Positions 25,821 through 35,393 are shown, numbered from the stretch's first letter. The stretch is 64,000 nt of DNA from Atopobiaceae bacterium (GCA_022655215.1 JALCUE010000001.1:124001-188000); one strand, 5' to 3'. Notes: generated by a model not told the origin, from the sequence alone. Translations and numbers: made by a program.

Positions 25821-27033
25821 GGAACACCTCCCAGACGTGTGCGAGGCCGCGTATCAGCGCGTCCACGTCGTTCGCGTCGTTGTAGAAGGCCACCGACGCG
25901 CGGCAGCAGCTCTGGATGCCCATCCATGTGAGCAGGGGCTGCGCGCAGTGGTGGCCGGCACGTATCGCCACGTGGTCGGCGTCGAGGATGCTGGCCACGT
26001 CGTGAGGATGGATCCCCTCCACGTTGAACGAGACGACCCCCACGTGGTCCGAAGCGTCGGGCGAGCCCACGATGTCCACGAAGGGCAGGGTGGCGAGTCC
26101 GTCCATGAGCAGGTCGACGAGCTCGCGCTCGCGTGCCTCCACCGCGTCGAGACCCACGCCCTCGAGGTAGTCGAGGGCCGCGCCGAACGCGTAGATGCCT
26201 GCCGCGTCCTGTGTCCCCGCCTCGAACTTCTCGGGGACGGGGGCCCAGGTCGCATCGGTCTCGGTGACGGAGTCGATCATCTCGCCACCCGTGAGGAACG
26301 GCGGGAGGGAGTCGAGCAGGTCGCGGCGTCCCCAGAGCACGCCCACGCCCATGGGTCCCATGAGCTTGTGGGCCGACAGGGCGAGCAGGTCGCAGCCGAG
26401 CTCGGAGACGTCGATCGCCATATGCGGGGCCGACTGCGCGGCGTCCACCACGAAGGTCGCGCCGTTGGCGTGGGCCGCGCGGGCGAGCTCGCGGATCGGC
26501 TGGACGGAGCCGAGCACGTTCGAGACGTGGCAGCACGAGACGACCTTCGTGCGTGGCCCGACCTTCTCGGCGATCTCGGCCGAGGTGATGTGGCCGTGCT
26601 CGTCGGGACGCAGGTAGACCAGCTTGGCGCCGGCCCTCCTGCAGGCCTGCTGCCAGGGGATGAGGTTGGAGTGGTGCTCCATGACCGTGATGGCGACCTC
26701 GTCGCCTTCGGAGAGGAGCGTGTCGCCCAGGCAGCGGGCGGCGATGTTCAGCGCCTCGCTGGCGTTGCGGCAGAAGACGACCTCGTCGGCCGAGGGCGCG
26801 CCGATGAAGCGGGCCACGTGGGCGCGCGCGTCGGCGATGGCGTCGGTCGCGGCGACCGAGAGGGAGTAGAGGCCTCGGAGTGGGTTCGCGTTCATGGTCT
26901 CGTAGAAGCGTCGCTGGGCGTCGAGCACGCAGGTCGGACGCTGTGCCGTGGCCGCGCTGTCGAGGTAGGCGAGGCCGGGGTTTCCCACGAGCAGGGGGAA
27001 GTCCGCCTTGTAGGGATTGCAGTCGATGCTCAT
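25807..27033 (-). CDS. sufS: SufS cysteine desulfurase
   Basis: This 408-residue PLP enzyme removes sulfur from cysteine, forming a persulfide and alanine for Fe-S assembly. The PLP Lys is in LSAHKLMGPMGVG, the PLP-stacking His in CCHVSNVLG, and the catalytic Cys near the C-terminus in QSCCRASVAFYN. GHHCAQPLL, a group II desulfurase signature, is also present. The ATG at 27033 shares an ATGA overlap with the sufD stop and follows GGAGGAGG. It belongs to the SufS rather than the NifS/IscS subgroup. Confidence 0.95.
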   Translation of the reverse strand: MSIDCNPYKADFPLLVGNPGLAYLDSAATAQRPTCVLDAQRRFYETMNANPLRGLYSLSVAATDAIADARAHVARFIGAPSADEVVFCRNASEALNIAARCLGDTLLSEGDEVAITVMEHHSNLIPWQQACRRAGAKLVYLRPDEHGHITSAEIAEKVGPRTKVVSCCHVSNVLGSVQPIRELARAAHANGATFVVDAAQSAPHMAIDVSELGCDLLALSAHKLMGPMGVGVLWGRRDLLDSLPPFLTGGEMIDSVTETDATWAPVPEKFEAGTQDAAGIYAFGAALDYLEGVGLDAVEARERELVDLLMDGLATLPFVDIVGSPDASDHVGVVSFNVEGIHPHDVASILDADHVAIRAGHHCAQPLLTWMGIQSCCRASVAFYNDANDVDALIRGLAHVWEVFHGND

Positions 27034-28184
27034 GAGAGGGCCTCCTCCTGCTCGATGTCGTCGGCGACCCGGTCGCCGAGGACATGACGCGTCCAGGCGA
27101 GGACGGCCTCGTGCGCCGTGCCCGTGGTCGTGCGAGCCGCATGGGCGACCACGCCGCGCGAGACCAGCGACTCCACGTCCGTGGTGTCGAGTCCGCGGGA
27201 GGCGAGGTAGGCGAGCTGGTCGGGGCCGATCGAGCCGATGGTGGCACCGTGGTCGGCGGCGACGTCGTCCTCGTCGCACAGGATCGTGGGAAGCGTCTTG
27301 TTGACCACGTCGTCGCCGGCGAGGGTGACCGTCTCCGTCTCCCGACCGTGTGACCCCTTGCAGCCGTGCCGCAGGTCGATGGTGGCGCGCAGGGCCTTCT
27401 CGGCGTGATCCGCGAGCACGCCGGACACGTCCATGAGGCCCGTGGTGTCGTGCCCCTCCTGACGGATGAGGTAGCCCATGTCGAGCCTCTGGCCGTCCCC
27501 GACGAGGTAGCGTGAGTCGATCGTGGCGGTCGAACCGTCGCCCGCGAGCTCGCAGGCGAGTCCCAGCGAGCAGTCTGGGCAGGACAGCACGTGATGCGTC
27601 ACGTCGACCGTGGCCCCGTCGCCGAGGCGGGCTCCCACGCTCTCGAGCATGCGGGCCTGTCCCTCGAGCGCGACGACGAGCGAGACGAACGCGTGGGCGT
27701 CCCTGCCGGCCTCGATGCGGAGCACGTGGCCGAGCAGGGCACCGACGGGTGTCGTGGTGGCGGCATCGGCGTCTCGGGCGATGACGGAGACATGTGCGCG
27801 TGCGCCCTCGCCGAGGACGATGACGGTCCGGGCGACGGAGGTGCCGTCGCCCGTGAGATCGGCGGTCGTGAGGTCGACGTCCACGTCGGCCGTCTGGCCT
27901 GCCGCGACGCGGACCGTGCGGCCCTTGGTCGCGGCGGCGTCGAGCCAGGTGGTGGCCGCGTGCCCGCCGCCGCACTCGATGTCCGCGACCAGGTCGTCGG
28001 CCTGCGCGGTCGTGGCCGGACGTGCGGAGGGACCCTCGTCGGCCGCAGGGGTCTCCGTGACCGTGGGCACGACGAGCGTGCGGTCGTTCACGGAGAGGCG
28101 GTTCCACGTCTGGGCGGGCGTGGCGTCCACGCCCTCGAGCGTGACCGTGCCGGTCGTGGGCACGGCGTCTTTCTCGGCCGTCAT
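27030..28184 (-). CDS. sufD: SufD, Fe-S scaffold subunit
   Basis: This 384-residue protein is the SufB paralog of the SufBCD scaffold complex. The beta-helix core region is visible (GDGATVDVTHHVLSC, GDGSTATIDSRYLVGDG), and the C-terminal domain contains DHAEKALRATIDLRHGCKGSHG and NKTLPTILCDEDDVAADHGATIG. The His in DHGATIG is the conserved residue near the SufB-SufD interface cluster site. The N-terminal part is divergent and Ala/Thr-rich. It starts in an ATGA overlap with sufB and ends in another with sufS. Confidence 0.92.
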   Translation of the reverse strand: MTAEKDAVPTTGTVTLEGVDATPAQTWNRLSVNDRTLVVPTVTETPAADEGPSARPATTAQADDLVADIECGGGHAATTWLDAAATKGRTVRVAAGQTADVDVDLTTADLTGDGTSVARTVIVLGEGARAHVSVIARDADAATTTPVGALLGHVLRIEAGRDAHAFVSLVVALEGQARMLESVGARLGDGATVDVTHHVLSCPDCSLGLACELAGDGSTATIDSRYLVGDGQRLDMGYLIRQEGHDTTGLMDVSGVLADHAEKALRATIDLRHGCKGSHGRETETVTLAGDDVVNKTLPTILCDEDDVAADHGATIGSIGPDQLAYLASRGLDTTDVESLVSRGVVAHAARTTTGTAHEAVLAWTRHVLGDRVADDIEQEEALS

Positions 28185-29611
28185 CCTATCGCCCCTTCCA
28201 TCTCGAGCTTGATGAGGTTGTTCATCTCGACGGCGTACTCCAGCGGGAGCTCCTTCGAGATCGGGTTGGCGAATCCGTTCACCACGCACGTACGGGCCTC
28301 CTGCTCGGACATGCCGCGACTCATGAGGTAGAGCAGCGTGTCGTCGGAGATGCGGCCGATGGTGGCCTCGTGGCCCACGTCGGCGTCGCGGCGGCGCACG
28401 TCCATGGCGGGGATGGTGTCCGAGCGGGAGCGGTCGTCCAGCATGAGGGACTGGCAGCTCACGGACGCCTTGGCGCGCTCGGCCGTCTTCGTGACCACGA
28501 CCGAGCTCCTGAACGTCGAGACGCCGCCGTCCTTGGACAGCGACTTCGTGCTCACGGACGCGTGCGTGTCGGGCGCGGCGAGCACCACCTTGCAGCCGGT
28601 GTCGAGGTCCTGCCCGTGGCCGGCGAAGGTGATGGAGGTGAACTCGCAGGTCGACTTGGCGCCGGCGAGGATGGTGGTGGGATAGAGGTAGGAGACGTGG
28701 CTGCCGAAGCTGCCCGAGACCCACTCCATGGAGCCGCCCTCCTCCACGCGCGCCCGCTTGGTGTTGAGGTTGTACATGTTCTTGGACCAGTTCTCTATCG
28801 TGGAGTAGCGCAGCCGGGCGCCGCGTCCCACGTAGAGCTCCACGCAGCCGGCATGGAGGTTGGCCACGTTGTACTTGGGCGCCGAGCAGCCCTCGATGAA
28901 GTGCAGGTTCGCACCGGGCTCCACGATGATGAGCGTGTGCTCGAACTGGCCCGCGCCGGCGGCGTTCAGGCGGAAGTAGCTCTGGAGCGGGAAGTCGAGG
29001 CTCACGCCGGCGGGCACGTAGACGAACGAGCCTCCGCTCCACACCGCACCGTGCAGCGCCGCGAACTTGTGGTCGGTGGGCGGCACGAGGTGCATGAAGC
29101 GCTCGCGGATGAGGTCCTCGTAGGGGCCGTGCAGCGCCTCCTCGATCCCCGAGTAGACCACGCCCTGCTCGGCCACCTCGTCGCGCATGTTGTGGTAGAC
29201 GAGCTCGGAGTCGTACTGGGCGCCCACGCCGGCCAGGCTCGTCCGCTCGGCCTCGGGGATGCCCAGGCGCTCGAACGTGTCCTTGATGTCCGCGGGTACC
29301 TCGTCCCAGTCGTCGGCCTGCTTGACCTTGGGCGTGACGTAGGTGGAGATGTGGTCCATGTCGAGGCCCTCGATGGAGGGCCCCCAGTTCGAGGGCATGG
29401 AGAGCGTCTGGTAGATGTCGAGGGAGCGCAGGCGCAGGTCGAGCATCCATGACGGCTCGTCCTTGCGGCGCGAGATGTCCTCCACGATCCGCGGCGTGAG
29501 GCCGTCGGCGAAGCGCTCGTAGCCCTCCTCCGACTTCCTGAAGTCATAGAGGCTGCGGTCCACCTCGCCTATGTCTCGCGCGGCGACCGTCGTCGCCTCG
29601 GGTGTGCTCAT
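28181..29611 (-). CDS. sufB: SufB, Fe-S scaffold subunit
   Basis: This 476-residue scaffold subunit is strongly conserved from YDFRKSEEGYERFADGL through WMLDLRLRSL and PPTDHKFAALHGAVWSGGSF to the C-terminal DVGHEATIGRISDDTLLYL and MNNLIKLEMEG. With SufC and SufD it assembles the nascent cluster. The Cys/Glu region around GCSAPKYNVANLHAGCVELY is intact. The ATG at 29611 makes an ATGA overlap with the sufC stop. Length is normal. Confidence 0.96.
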   Translation of the reverse strand: MSTPEATTVAARDIGEVDRSLYDFRKSEEGYERFADGLTPRIVEDISRRKDEPSWMLDLRLRSLDIYQTLSMPSNWGPSIEGLDMDHISTYVTPKVKQADDWDEVPADIKDTFERLGIPEAERTSLAGVGAQYDSELVYHNMRDEVAEQGVVYSGIEEALHGPYEDLIRERFMHLVPPTDHKFAALHGAVWSGGSFVYVPAGVSLDFPLQSYFRLNAAGAGQFEHTLIIVEPGANLHFIEGCSAPKYNVANLHAGCVELYVGRGARLRYSTIENWSKNMYNLNTKRARVEEGGSMEWVSGSFGSHVSYLYPTTILAGAKSTCEFTSITFAGHGQDLDTGCKVVLAAPDTHASVSTKSLSKDGGVSTFRSSVVVTKTAERAKASVSCQSLMLDDRSRSDTIPAMDVRRRDADVGHEATIGRISDDTLLYLMSRGMSEQEARTCVVNGFANPISKELPLEYAVEMNNLIKLEMEGAIG

Positions 29612-30435
29612 GCGATGCCGCCCTTCTCGGAGGCCACGTCCTCGAAGCGCTCGAATCCCTCGCGGTCGATCTGGCCCACCAGCTCGGGACCTCCCTCGGC
29701 CACGAGCGAGCCCGCCACCATGACGTGCGTGCGGTCGACGTCGATTCGCTCGAGGATGCGCGTGTTGTGCGTGATGACCAGAAGCGAGCCGCCCACGTCG
29801 GTGCGGTATGCCTCGATGCCCGCGGAGACCACCGCGAGTGCGTCCACGTCGAGCCCGGAGTCGGTCTCGTCCAGGATGGCGAGCCTGGGTCTGAGCAGCA
29901 GGAGCTGCAGCATCTCGACCTTCTTCTTCTCGCCCCCGGAGAAGCCCACGTTGAGCTCGCGGGTGAGCCACCCCTCGTCCACGTCGAGCTTGGCGCAGAC
30001 GTCGCTCACGCGCTCGCGGAACCTGCGCGACGTCATCTTGAGCTCGGGACGCTTCTGGCAGATGGTGCGCAGGAAGCCGTAGAGCGACACCCCCGGCACC
30101 TCCACGGGAGCCTGGAACGACAGGAAGATGCCTGCGAGCGAGCGCTTGTCGGGCGACTCGTCCGTGACGTCGCTGCCCCCGAACGAGATGGAGCCCGAGG
30201 TCACCTGGTAGGTGGGGTCGCCCATGATGACATGGCCCAGCGTGGACTTGCCGGCGCCGTTGGGGCCCATGAGCACGTGGCACTCGCCTTCGCCCACGTC
30301 GAGGTCTATCCCGTGGAGGATGGGCTTGTCACCCGCGGATGCGTCGAGGCCGCTCACCTCGAGCAGGGGCGCGTCGCCTCCCTCCGTCGGCTTCGGCCTC
30401 GTGCTCGTACAGACGCTCGCGTCCCTCTCGTCCAT
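29608..30435 (-). CDS. sufC: SufC ATPase
   Basis: This 275-residue ABC-type ATPase energises the SufBCD scaffold; it is soluble, with no permease partner. It shows Walker A GPNGAGKST, the Q-loop FLSFQAPVEVPG, the SufC-type signature FSGGEKKKVEML, Walker B LAILDETDSGLD and the switch His in VITHNTR. The ATG at 30435 is chosen because AGAAGGGA lies six bases upstream; the frame stays open to an ATG at 30489 with no such site. It is the promoter-proximal gene of sufC-B-D-S-U-rrf2. Confidence 0.95.
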   Translation of the reverse strand: MDERDASVCTSTRPKPTEGGDAPLLEVSGLDASAGDKPILHGIDLDVGEGECHVLMGPNGAGKSTLGHVIMGDPTYQVTSGSISFGGSDVTDESPDKRSLAGIFLSFQAPVEVPGVSLYGFLRTICQKRPELKMTSRRFRERVSDVCAKLDVDEGWLTRELNVGFSGGEKKKVEMLQLLLLRPRLAILDETDSGLDVDALAVVSAGIEAYRTDVGGSLLVITHNTRILERIDVDRTHVMVAGSLVAEGGPELVGQIDREGFERFEDVASEKGGIA

Positions 30436-30518
30436 GCTGGTTCCCTTCTGCCGCGCACGTGCCCTGAGGCCCGTCCGCACATCCTTCATCGAATCTCATG
30501 GTTCCCGTTCCGACTAGA

Positions 30519-30524
30519 ATCATA
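30519..30524 (-). promoter_or_regulatory. Candidate -10 of the suf operon
   Basis: On the minus strand TATGAT lies 84 bases before the sufC start, within an AT-rich patch containing two CTAG tetramers (CTAGTATGATTCTAG). The patch resembles the A/T-rich, GACTA-containing sites used by IscR-like Rrf2 proteins, so the Rrf2 protein encoded at the operon's end may bind here. The -35 is unclear. Confidence 0.4.
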
Positions 30525-30724
30525 CTAGCGGAGTAGGAATTGAAGTCCAGCGACCACGGGACCGTCACGCCAACCCCTCATGGGCCGCCGGACCCATGCG
30601 ACGTCGTTTGTTTCCTTGGCGTGGCGAGTGCGGGTCTCGCCTCCCATGTCGCATCCCAGTCGTCTAGTGTGGTCTGAGCCCCCGCGACGGGGGCATGTCC
30701 ACATCGTCCGTATGGGGGAGTCGC

Positions 30725-31768
30725 ATGGAGCGCTGGACCAGGTTCGGGGACGCGATCGGCGCGCACATGGCCGTCATCGCCATCGCATGCGTGGCCGTGG
30801 GAGTGGCGTTTCCCGAGGTCTTCTCCCCACTCGAGACCATCGTCCCGTTCCTGTTCGCCTGCATGACGTTCCAGGGGTCGCTCAACAACACCATGCGCCA
30901 GGTCCTCGAGGTGTTCCGCCACCCGACCGAGCTCATCGTCATCCTCGTCGTGGTCATGGTGGGCATGCCCGTGCTTGCCCGACTCCTCGCCGGCATCCTC
31001 TTCGCCGACGACATGAACCTGGTCACGGGCATCGTGCTCGAGTACAGCGTGCCGGTGGGCGTCGTGAGCTTCATGTGGGTGGGGATGTACGGCGGCAATG
31101 GCTCGCTGGGTCTGGCCGCGATCCTCGTGTCGACGGTGCTCGCGCCCTTCTCCATCCCCATCACGCTGCAGACGCTTTTGGGCGCCACCGTCCACGTCGA
31201 CGTCGTGAGCATGATGGTGAACATGATCTTCATGATCGCGCTGCCGGCGCTGGCGGGCATGGTGGTGAACGACCTCACCCACGGATGGGGCCGCTCCAAG
31301 CTCTCGCCTGCGCTCTCACCTGCGAGCAAGCTCCTCCTCATCGTCATCATCACGTCCAACTCCACCGGCATGGCCGACTCCATGCGCCACCTCACGCCCG
31401 AACTCGTGGGCGCGGCGGCGTTCATCCTCGTGTTCGCGGTCTCCGGTTACCTCTGGGGCTTCCTCGCGGCGAGGGCGCTCGACCGACCGCTTCCCGACCT
31501 CGTCACCATCTGCTTCGACTGCGGCCTCAGGAACATCTCCTCGGGCGCGGTCATCGCGGCGGCGTTCTTCCCCGGGGAGGTCATGTTCCCCGTCATGTGC
31601 GGGACCCTCTTCCAACAGGTCATCGCCGCGGGCTTCGGGAGCCGCATGCGCGCCCTCGTGGCGTCGGAGGCGGAGCGCAACGAGGCGACCTGCGAGCGGG
31701 CCCGTCTCAGCATGACGTCTGCCGAGAAGACCGCCGACGACGGACAGGGTTCGGGTCCCAAGGAGTAG
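30725..31768 (+). CDS. Bile acid:sodium symporter (BASS)-family transporter
   Basis: This 347-residue membrane protein has about nine or ten membrane segments. The BASS family imports organic anions with sodium; bacterial members carry pantoate, pyruvate or bile-acid-like substrates. The conserved segment FDCGLRNISSGAVIA, which forms the discontinuous-helix sodium site, is present, as is EYSVPVGVVSFMWVG in the matching inverted half. The ATG at 30725 follows GGGGGAG by four bases. The C-terminal 40 residues are polar and cytoplasmic. It is divergent from the suf operon and followed by an MFS gene after 165 bases; the cargo is unknown. Confidence 0.85.
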   Translation: MERWTRFGDAIGAHMAVIAIACVAVGVAFPEVFSPLETIVPFLFACMTFQGSLNNTMRQVLEVFRHPTELIVILVVVMVGMPVLARLLAGILFADDMNLVTGIVLEYSVPVGVVSFMWVGMYGGNGSLGLAAILVSTVLAPFSIPITLQTLLGATVHVDVVSMMVNMIFMIALPALAGMVVNDLTHGWGRSKLSPALSPASKLLLIVIITSNSTGMADSMRHLTPELVGAAAFILVFAVSGYLWGFLAARALDRPLPDLVTICFDCGLRNISSGAVIAAAFFPGEVMFPVMCGTLFQQVIAAGFGSRMRALVASEAERNEATCERARLSMTSAEKTADDGQGSGPKE

Positions 31769-31933
31769 ACTCATCCGCGTAGGTTCCGAACGAGGTCGTC
31801 TGGCTTTGTGTCCGACGGTCGCCCTGATGCAGGGGGAATGATCCATGGCTGGAAGGAAGGCATACCCGCTCGAGCACTAGCTCGCGTGATGCCACCCGTC
31901 CGTCCACCCCTCCCATCAGATCCGGAGCCACCC

Positions 31934-33160
31934 ATGTCAGTCATAGAGTCCCTTCGCGCCACATCCGCGCCCGAACGCCGTCTCGTCGCCGCCCGCTTCT
32001 TCCAGCGCATGGCCTGCGACTCGTCCTATTTCATCGGCATTCTCGGCCTGGCCACGTACACCTTGGGTGCCAACGCCACCGAGGTCTCCATGCTCATGCT
32101 CCTGCTCAACCTCTGCGTGGTGGTGGGAAACCTCCTCGGCGGCGTGGTGGTCGACAGGATCGGCCCGCGCCTCACCTGCGCGGGGGCGCTCGCCTTGGGT
32201 GTCGCCTTCGCCATGGTGGTGCAGTTCCTCGTCCCGTCGTTCGTCCTCGTGTACGCGCTTGGTGCCACCGTGGGACTCATCAGCGGCCTGGAGGAGACGG
32301 CGCTGCGCTCGTTCCCGCCCTATCTCGTGGAGGGGGATGCCGCCCTCCAGCGCACGAACGGCCTCGTGGAGTTCGCCACCAACGTGTCCGTGGTGGCCGG
32401 CCCCACCGTCGGCGGCATCATATCCGCCAACTTCGACGTGCTGCGCGTGTTCGTCTTCTACGCGGCATCGACCGCCGTGGCCCTCGCCATCGTCCTGTCG
32501 ACGCACGAGGAGTTCCATCCCGTGCGCGTCGCCGAGGAGGGCGAGCCCGGCAACGGCCACTTCCTGGCCGACCTGTCCGAGGGGTTCCGCGTGACCTTCT
32601 CGTCCACGTTCCTGCGCACGCTCTTCATCCTGGGCTTCCTGGGCTTCTTCGCGTTCGGCGCGTTCGACAGCCTCGAGTCGCTGTTCTATCGTGACGTCCT
32701 CCGGGTGAGTGCCGACTGGATGGGGTGGCTCACCGCGATCATGGGCGTGGGCTGCGTGGTCGGCGCCGTCGTCATGATGAGGATGTCCGAGCGCAGACTC
32801 ACCATGGGCTCCCTGGTGGTGGCCCTGTTCGTGGTGGGCGCCGGCTCGATGCTCTACGTGGGCACGCCGTTCGTCGCCTGCGCGATGGTGGGGCAACTCG
32901 TGACCGGTCTGGGCTTCGGCGTGCTGGAACCCCTGCAGACGCTGCTCGTGCAACGCGACGTCAGCCTCCACCACCTCGGCCGCGTCATGGCCACCATGCG
33001 CACGGGACTCCAGAGCGCGGGCATCATCCCCCTGCTCGTGGCTCCCGCCCTGGCGGACCTGTTCGGCGTGCAGGCAGTGCTCTTCTGCGCGTCCGCCATG
33101 GTCTCCTGCGTGGCCCTCGCCTTCGGCGCGTGGCTCTGGACCCGTCGCAGGAGGGCGTGA
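31934..33160 (+). CDS. Major facilitator superfamily transporter
   Basis: This 408-residue protein has 12 membrane segments in the MFS pattern. The motif A-like loop between helices 2 and 3 reads GGVVVDRIGPRL, and the central cytoplasmic loop (HEEFHPVRVAEEGEPGNG) separates two six-helix halves. The sequence resembles the MFS_3/enterobactin-exporter-like group of putative drug or metabolite exporters. The ATG at 31934 is preceded by GGAG with six bases of spacing; upstream codons lack a site. Substrate cannot be assigned. Confidence 0.87.
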   Translation: MSVIESLRATSAPERRLVAARFFQRMACDSSYFIGILGLATYTLGANATEVSMLMLLLNLCVVVGNLLGGVVVDRIGPRLTCAGALALGVAFAMVVQFLVPSFVLVYALGATVGLISGLEETALRSFPPYLVEGDAALQRTNGLVEFATNVSVVAGPTVGGIISANFDVLRVFVFYAASTAVALAIVLSTHEEFHPVRVAEEGEPGNGHFLADLSEGFRVTFSSTFLRTLFILGFLGFFAFGAFDSLESLFYRDVLRVSADWMGWLTAIMGVGCVVGAVVMMRMSERRLTMGSLVVALFVVGAGSMLYVGTPFVACAMVGQLVTGLGFGVLEPLQTLLVQRDVSLHHLGRVMATMRTGLQSAGIIPLLVAPALADLFGVQAVLFCASAMVSCVALAFGAWLWTRRRRA

Positions 33161-33189
33161 GGCACGTCCCGCGGGTACGGGATCGCCGG

Positions 33190-33351
33190 CTAGAGCGTGA
33201 TGAGGCTCGAGGAGTCGTCGAGGATCCCGGGCTGGTTCGAGGCGCCGGAGAGGGCGACGAAGTCCACGTCGTCGCCGGCGAGTGCCACGCCCACGAGCGA
33301 CCCCACTGCGATGATGACGGCTGCGATGATGACGAAGGCTGCGATGCTCAT
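33190..33351 (-). CDS. 53-residue single-pass membrane peptide
   Basis: MSIAAFVIIAAVIIAVGSLV forms one membrane helix, followed by a 33-residue tail (ALAGDDVDFVALSGASNQ and on) probably outside the cell. The start at 33351 follows GGAGGAGAGG with seven bases of spacing, better than most genes here, which is the main reason to accept such a short gene. It lies between the convergent MFS gene and the divergent gatC. I recognise no family; a small membrane regulator or leaderless peptide is possible. Confidence 0.6.
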   Translation of the reverse strand: MSIAAFVIIAAVIIAVGSLVGVALAGDDVDFVALSGASNQPGILDDSSSLITL

Positions 33352-33511
33352 GTCGGTTCCTCTCCTCCGGGGCCCTCGCGGCCCCTCCGTTTGATGACCC
33401 AATAGTCGCAGGAAGGGGAGGGGTCATCCATCGATTGGGCTTACGCGTGCCTTACGTGTTCGTCACGTTACGGAGGTGCGTCCCCCGAGGGCGGTCGACG
33501 GCGTCGTGCCG

Positions 33512-33517
33512 TAGAAT
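33512..33517 (+). promoter_or_regulatory. Candidate -10 (TAGAAT) of gatCAB
   Basis: TAGAAT, in the context CGTAGAATGGGG, is 54 bases before gatC. The leader then contains a small perfect hairpin (GCGGCC at 33537-33542 with GGCCGC at 33548-33553) just before the ribosome-binding site AGGAGGA. Confidence 0.4.
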
Positions 33518-33570
33518 GGGGCGGATAAAACCACGCGCGGCCGGCATGGCCGCTCATCTAGGAGGAACGC

Positions 33571-33876
33571 ATGGCGCTCAGCCAGGAGGACGTGGCGGGC
33601 ATCGCCGAGTACGCGCAGATCGCGCTTGCCGACGACGAGCTCGCGGAGATGACCACCTACATGAACGAGGCGGTGGACATGCTGGCCCCCATCCTCGAGT
33701 ACGACCTCGACGGGGTCGACCCCACGTTCCATCCCATCGGTGACCTCTCCAACGTCATGCGTCCCGACGAGCCCACTCCCGGCCTCGACCTGGACACCGC
33801 CTTCGCCAACGCCGGCTCCACGAGGGAGCGCTACTTCCGCGTCCCCTCCATCCTGGGAGACGGGGGTGTCGCATAG
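33571..33876 (+). CDS. gatC: GatC, Asp/Glu-tRNA amidotransferase subunit C
   Basis: This 101-residue subunit stabilises GatA within the amidotransferase that converts misacylated Glu-tRNA(Gln) or Asp-tRNA(Asn) to the correct amide form. The N-terminal helix (VAGIAEYAQIALADDELAEM) and the DGVDPTFHP and RPDEPTPGLD segments are family hallmarks. It starts after a strong AGGAGGA and its stop shares one base with the GTG start of gatA. Confidence 0.95.
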   Translation: MALSQEDVAGIAEYAQIALADDELAEMTTYMNEAVDMLAPILEYDLDGVDPTFHPIGDLSNVMRPDEPTPGLDLDTAFANAGSTRERYFRVPSILGDGGVA

Positions 33877-35393
33877 TGGCCACCGAACTCGACCAGCTCT
33901 CCGCCTCGGCGATCGCCGCCGGCGTCGTCGCAGGTGACTTCACCGCCACCGAGGTCGCACGGGCATCCCTTGCCGCCATCGAGGCCCGCGACGGAGAGGT
34001 CGCCGCCTTCCTGCAGGTCTCGCCCGAGCTCGCGCTCGCCGCCGCCAAGGCCACCGACGACGCCATCGCCGCGGGCGAGAAGGTCGGCCCGCTCGCCGGC
34101 GTGCCCGTGGCCTTCAAGGACAACATGCACCTCGTGGGCACGCGCACCACCTGCGCCTCCCGCATGCTCGCCGACTACGACTCCACCTACACCGCCACGT
34201 GCGTCTCGCGTCTGCTCGATGCCGGCGCCACGCCCATGGGCAAGACCAACATGGACGAGTTCGCCTTCGGCAGCTCCACCGAGACGAGCCACTTCCACCG
34301 CACGTACAACCCCTGGGACACCGAGCGCGTGCCCGGTGGCTCCTCGGGCGGTTCGGCCGCCTCCGTCGCCGCGGGCGAGGTCCCGGTCTCGCTCGGCTCC
34401 GACACCGGCGGCTCCATCCGCCAGCCCGCCGCGCTCTGCGGCGTGGTGGGCATGAAGCCCACGTACGGCGCCGTCTCGCGCTACGGCGTGGTGGCCTTCG
34501 GCAGCTCGCTCGACCAGGTGGGTCCCTTCGGCCGCACCGTGGGCGACGTGGCCCTCGCCATGAACGCCCTCGTGGCCGGCGGGCGCGACCCGCGCGACTG
34601 CACCAGCCAGGACTGCCCCGTCGACTTCCTCGAGCACCTGGACGACCCGGTCGAGGGTCGCCGTGTGGGCATCATCCCCGAGCTCATGGAGGCCAAGGGT
34701 CTCACGGACGAGGTCAAGTCCGCCGTGGAGGGCGCCGCACGCACGCTCGAGTCGCAGGGTGCCGAGCTCGTCGAGGTCGACCTGCCGCACATGGGCGACT
34801 CCATCGCCGCCTACTACGTCATCGGTCCCTGCGAGGCCTTCTCGAACCTCGCCCGCTTCGATGGCGTCCGCTACGGATACCAGGAGCCGGGCTGCGCCAC
34901 CCTGGCCGAGCAGAGCTCCCGCAGCCGCGCCGCCGGCTTCGGTCCCGAGGCCAAGCGCCGCCAGATGCTGGGCGCCTACCTGCTCTCGTCCGGCGTGTAC
35001 GAGAAGTACTACTACCGCGCGCAGCAGGCCCGCACGCTCATCACCCAGGACTACGCCGCCGCCTACGAGCGCGTCGATGTCATCCTCATGCCCGCGAGCC
35101 CGCGCAGCGCCTTCAAGTTCGGCGAGATAAGCGACCCAACGGAGATGTACCTCTCCGACATGTACACCATCTCGATCAACATCGCGGGCAACGGAGGCAT
35201 CTCCGTGCCGCTCGGGCTGGGCGCGGACACGCACCTTCCCGTCTCGGCCCAGCTCGTGGGTCCTGCGTTCAAGGACCGTTCGCTGCTCACGTTCGCACGG
35301 GCCCTCGAGCGGGGGACCGACGCCGGTGCCGGCATGGGGGACGGTGCGCCCGTGGCACCCGACTTCGTCGGAAGGGGAGGTGACCTGGCATGA
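33876..35393 (+). CDS. gatA: GatA, glutamine-hydrolysing amidase subunit
   Basis: This 505-residue amidase releases ammonia from glutamine for GatB. The Ser-cisSer-Lys triad is visible: Lys in VAFKDNM, the cis-Ser in GGSSGGSAASVAAG and the nucleophilic Ser in LGSDTGGSIRQPA. The GTG start overlaps the gatC TAG by one base, and the stop overlaps gatB in ATGA, so all three subunits are translationally coupled. Length is typical. Confidence 0.96.
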   Translation: MATELDQLSASAIAAGVVAGDFTATEVARASLAAIEARDGEVAAFLQVSPELALAAAKATDDAIAAGEKVGPLAGVPVAFKDNMHLVGTRTTCASRMLADYDSTYTATCVSRLLDAGATPMGKTNMDEFAFGSSTETSHFHRTYNPWDTERVPGGSSGGSAASVAAGEVPVSLGSDTGGSIRQPAALCGVVGMKPTYGAVSRYGVVAFGSSLDQVGPFGRTVGDVALAMNALVAGGRDPRDCTSQDCPVDFLEHLDDPVEGRRVGIIPELMEAKGLTDEVKSAVEGAARTLESQGAELVEVDLPHMGDSIAAYYVIGPCEAFSNLARFDGVRYGYQEPGCATLAEQSSRSRAAGFGPEAKRRQMLGAYLLSSGVYEKYYYRAQQARTLITQDYAAAYERVDVILMPASPRSAFKFGEISDPTEMYLSDMYTISINIAGNGGISVPLGLGADTHLPVSAQLVGPAFKDRSLLTFARALERGTDAGAGMGDGAPVAPDFVGRGGDLA

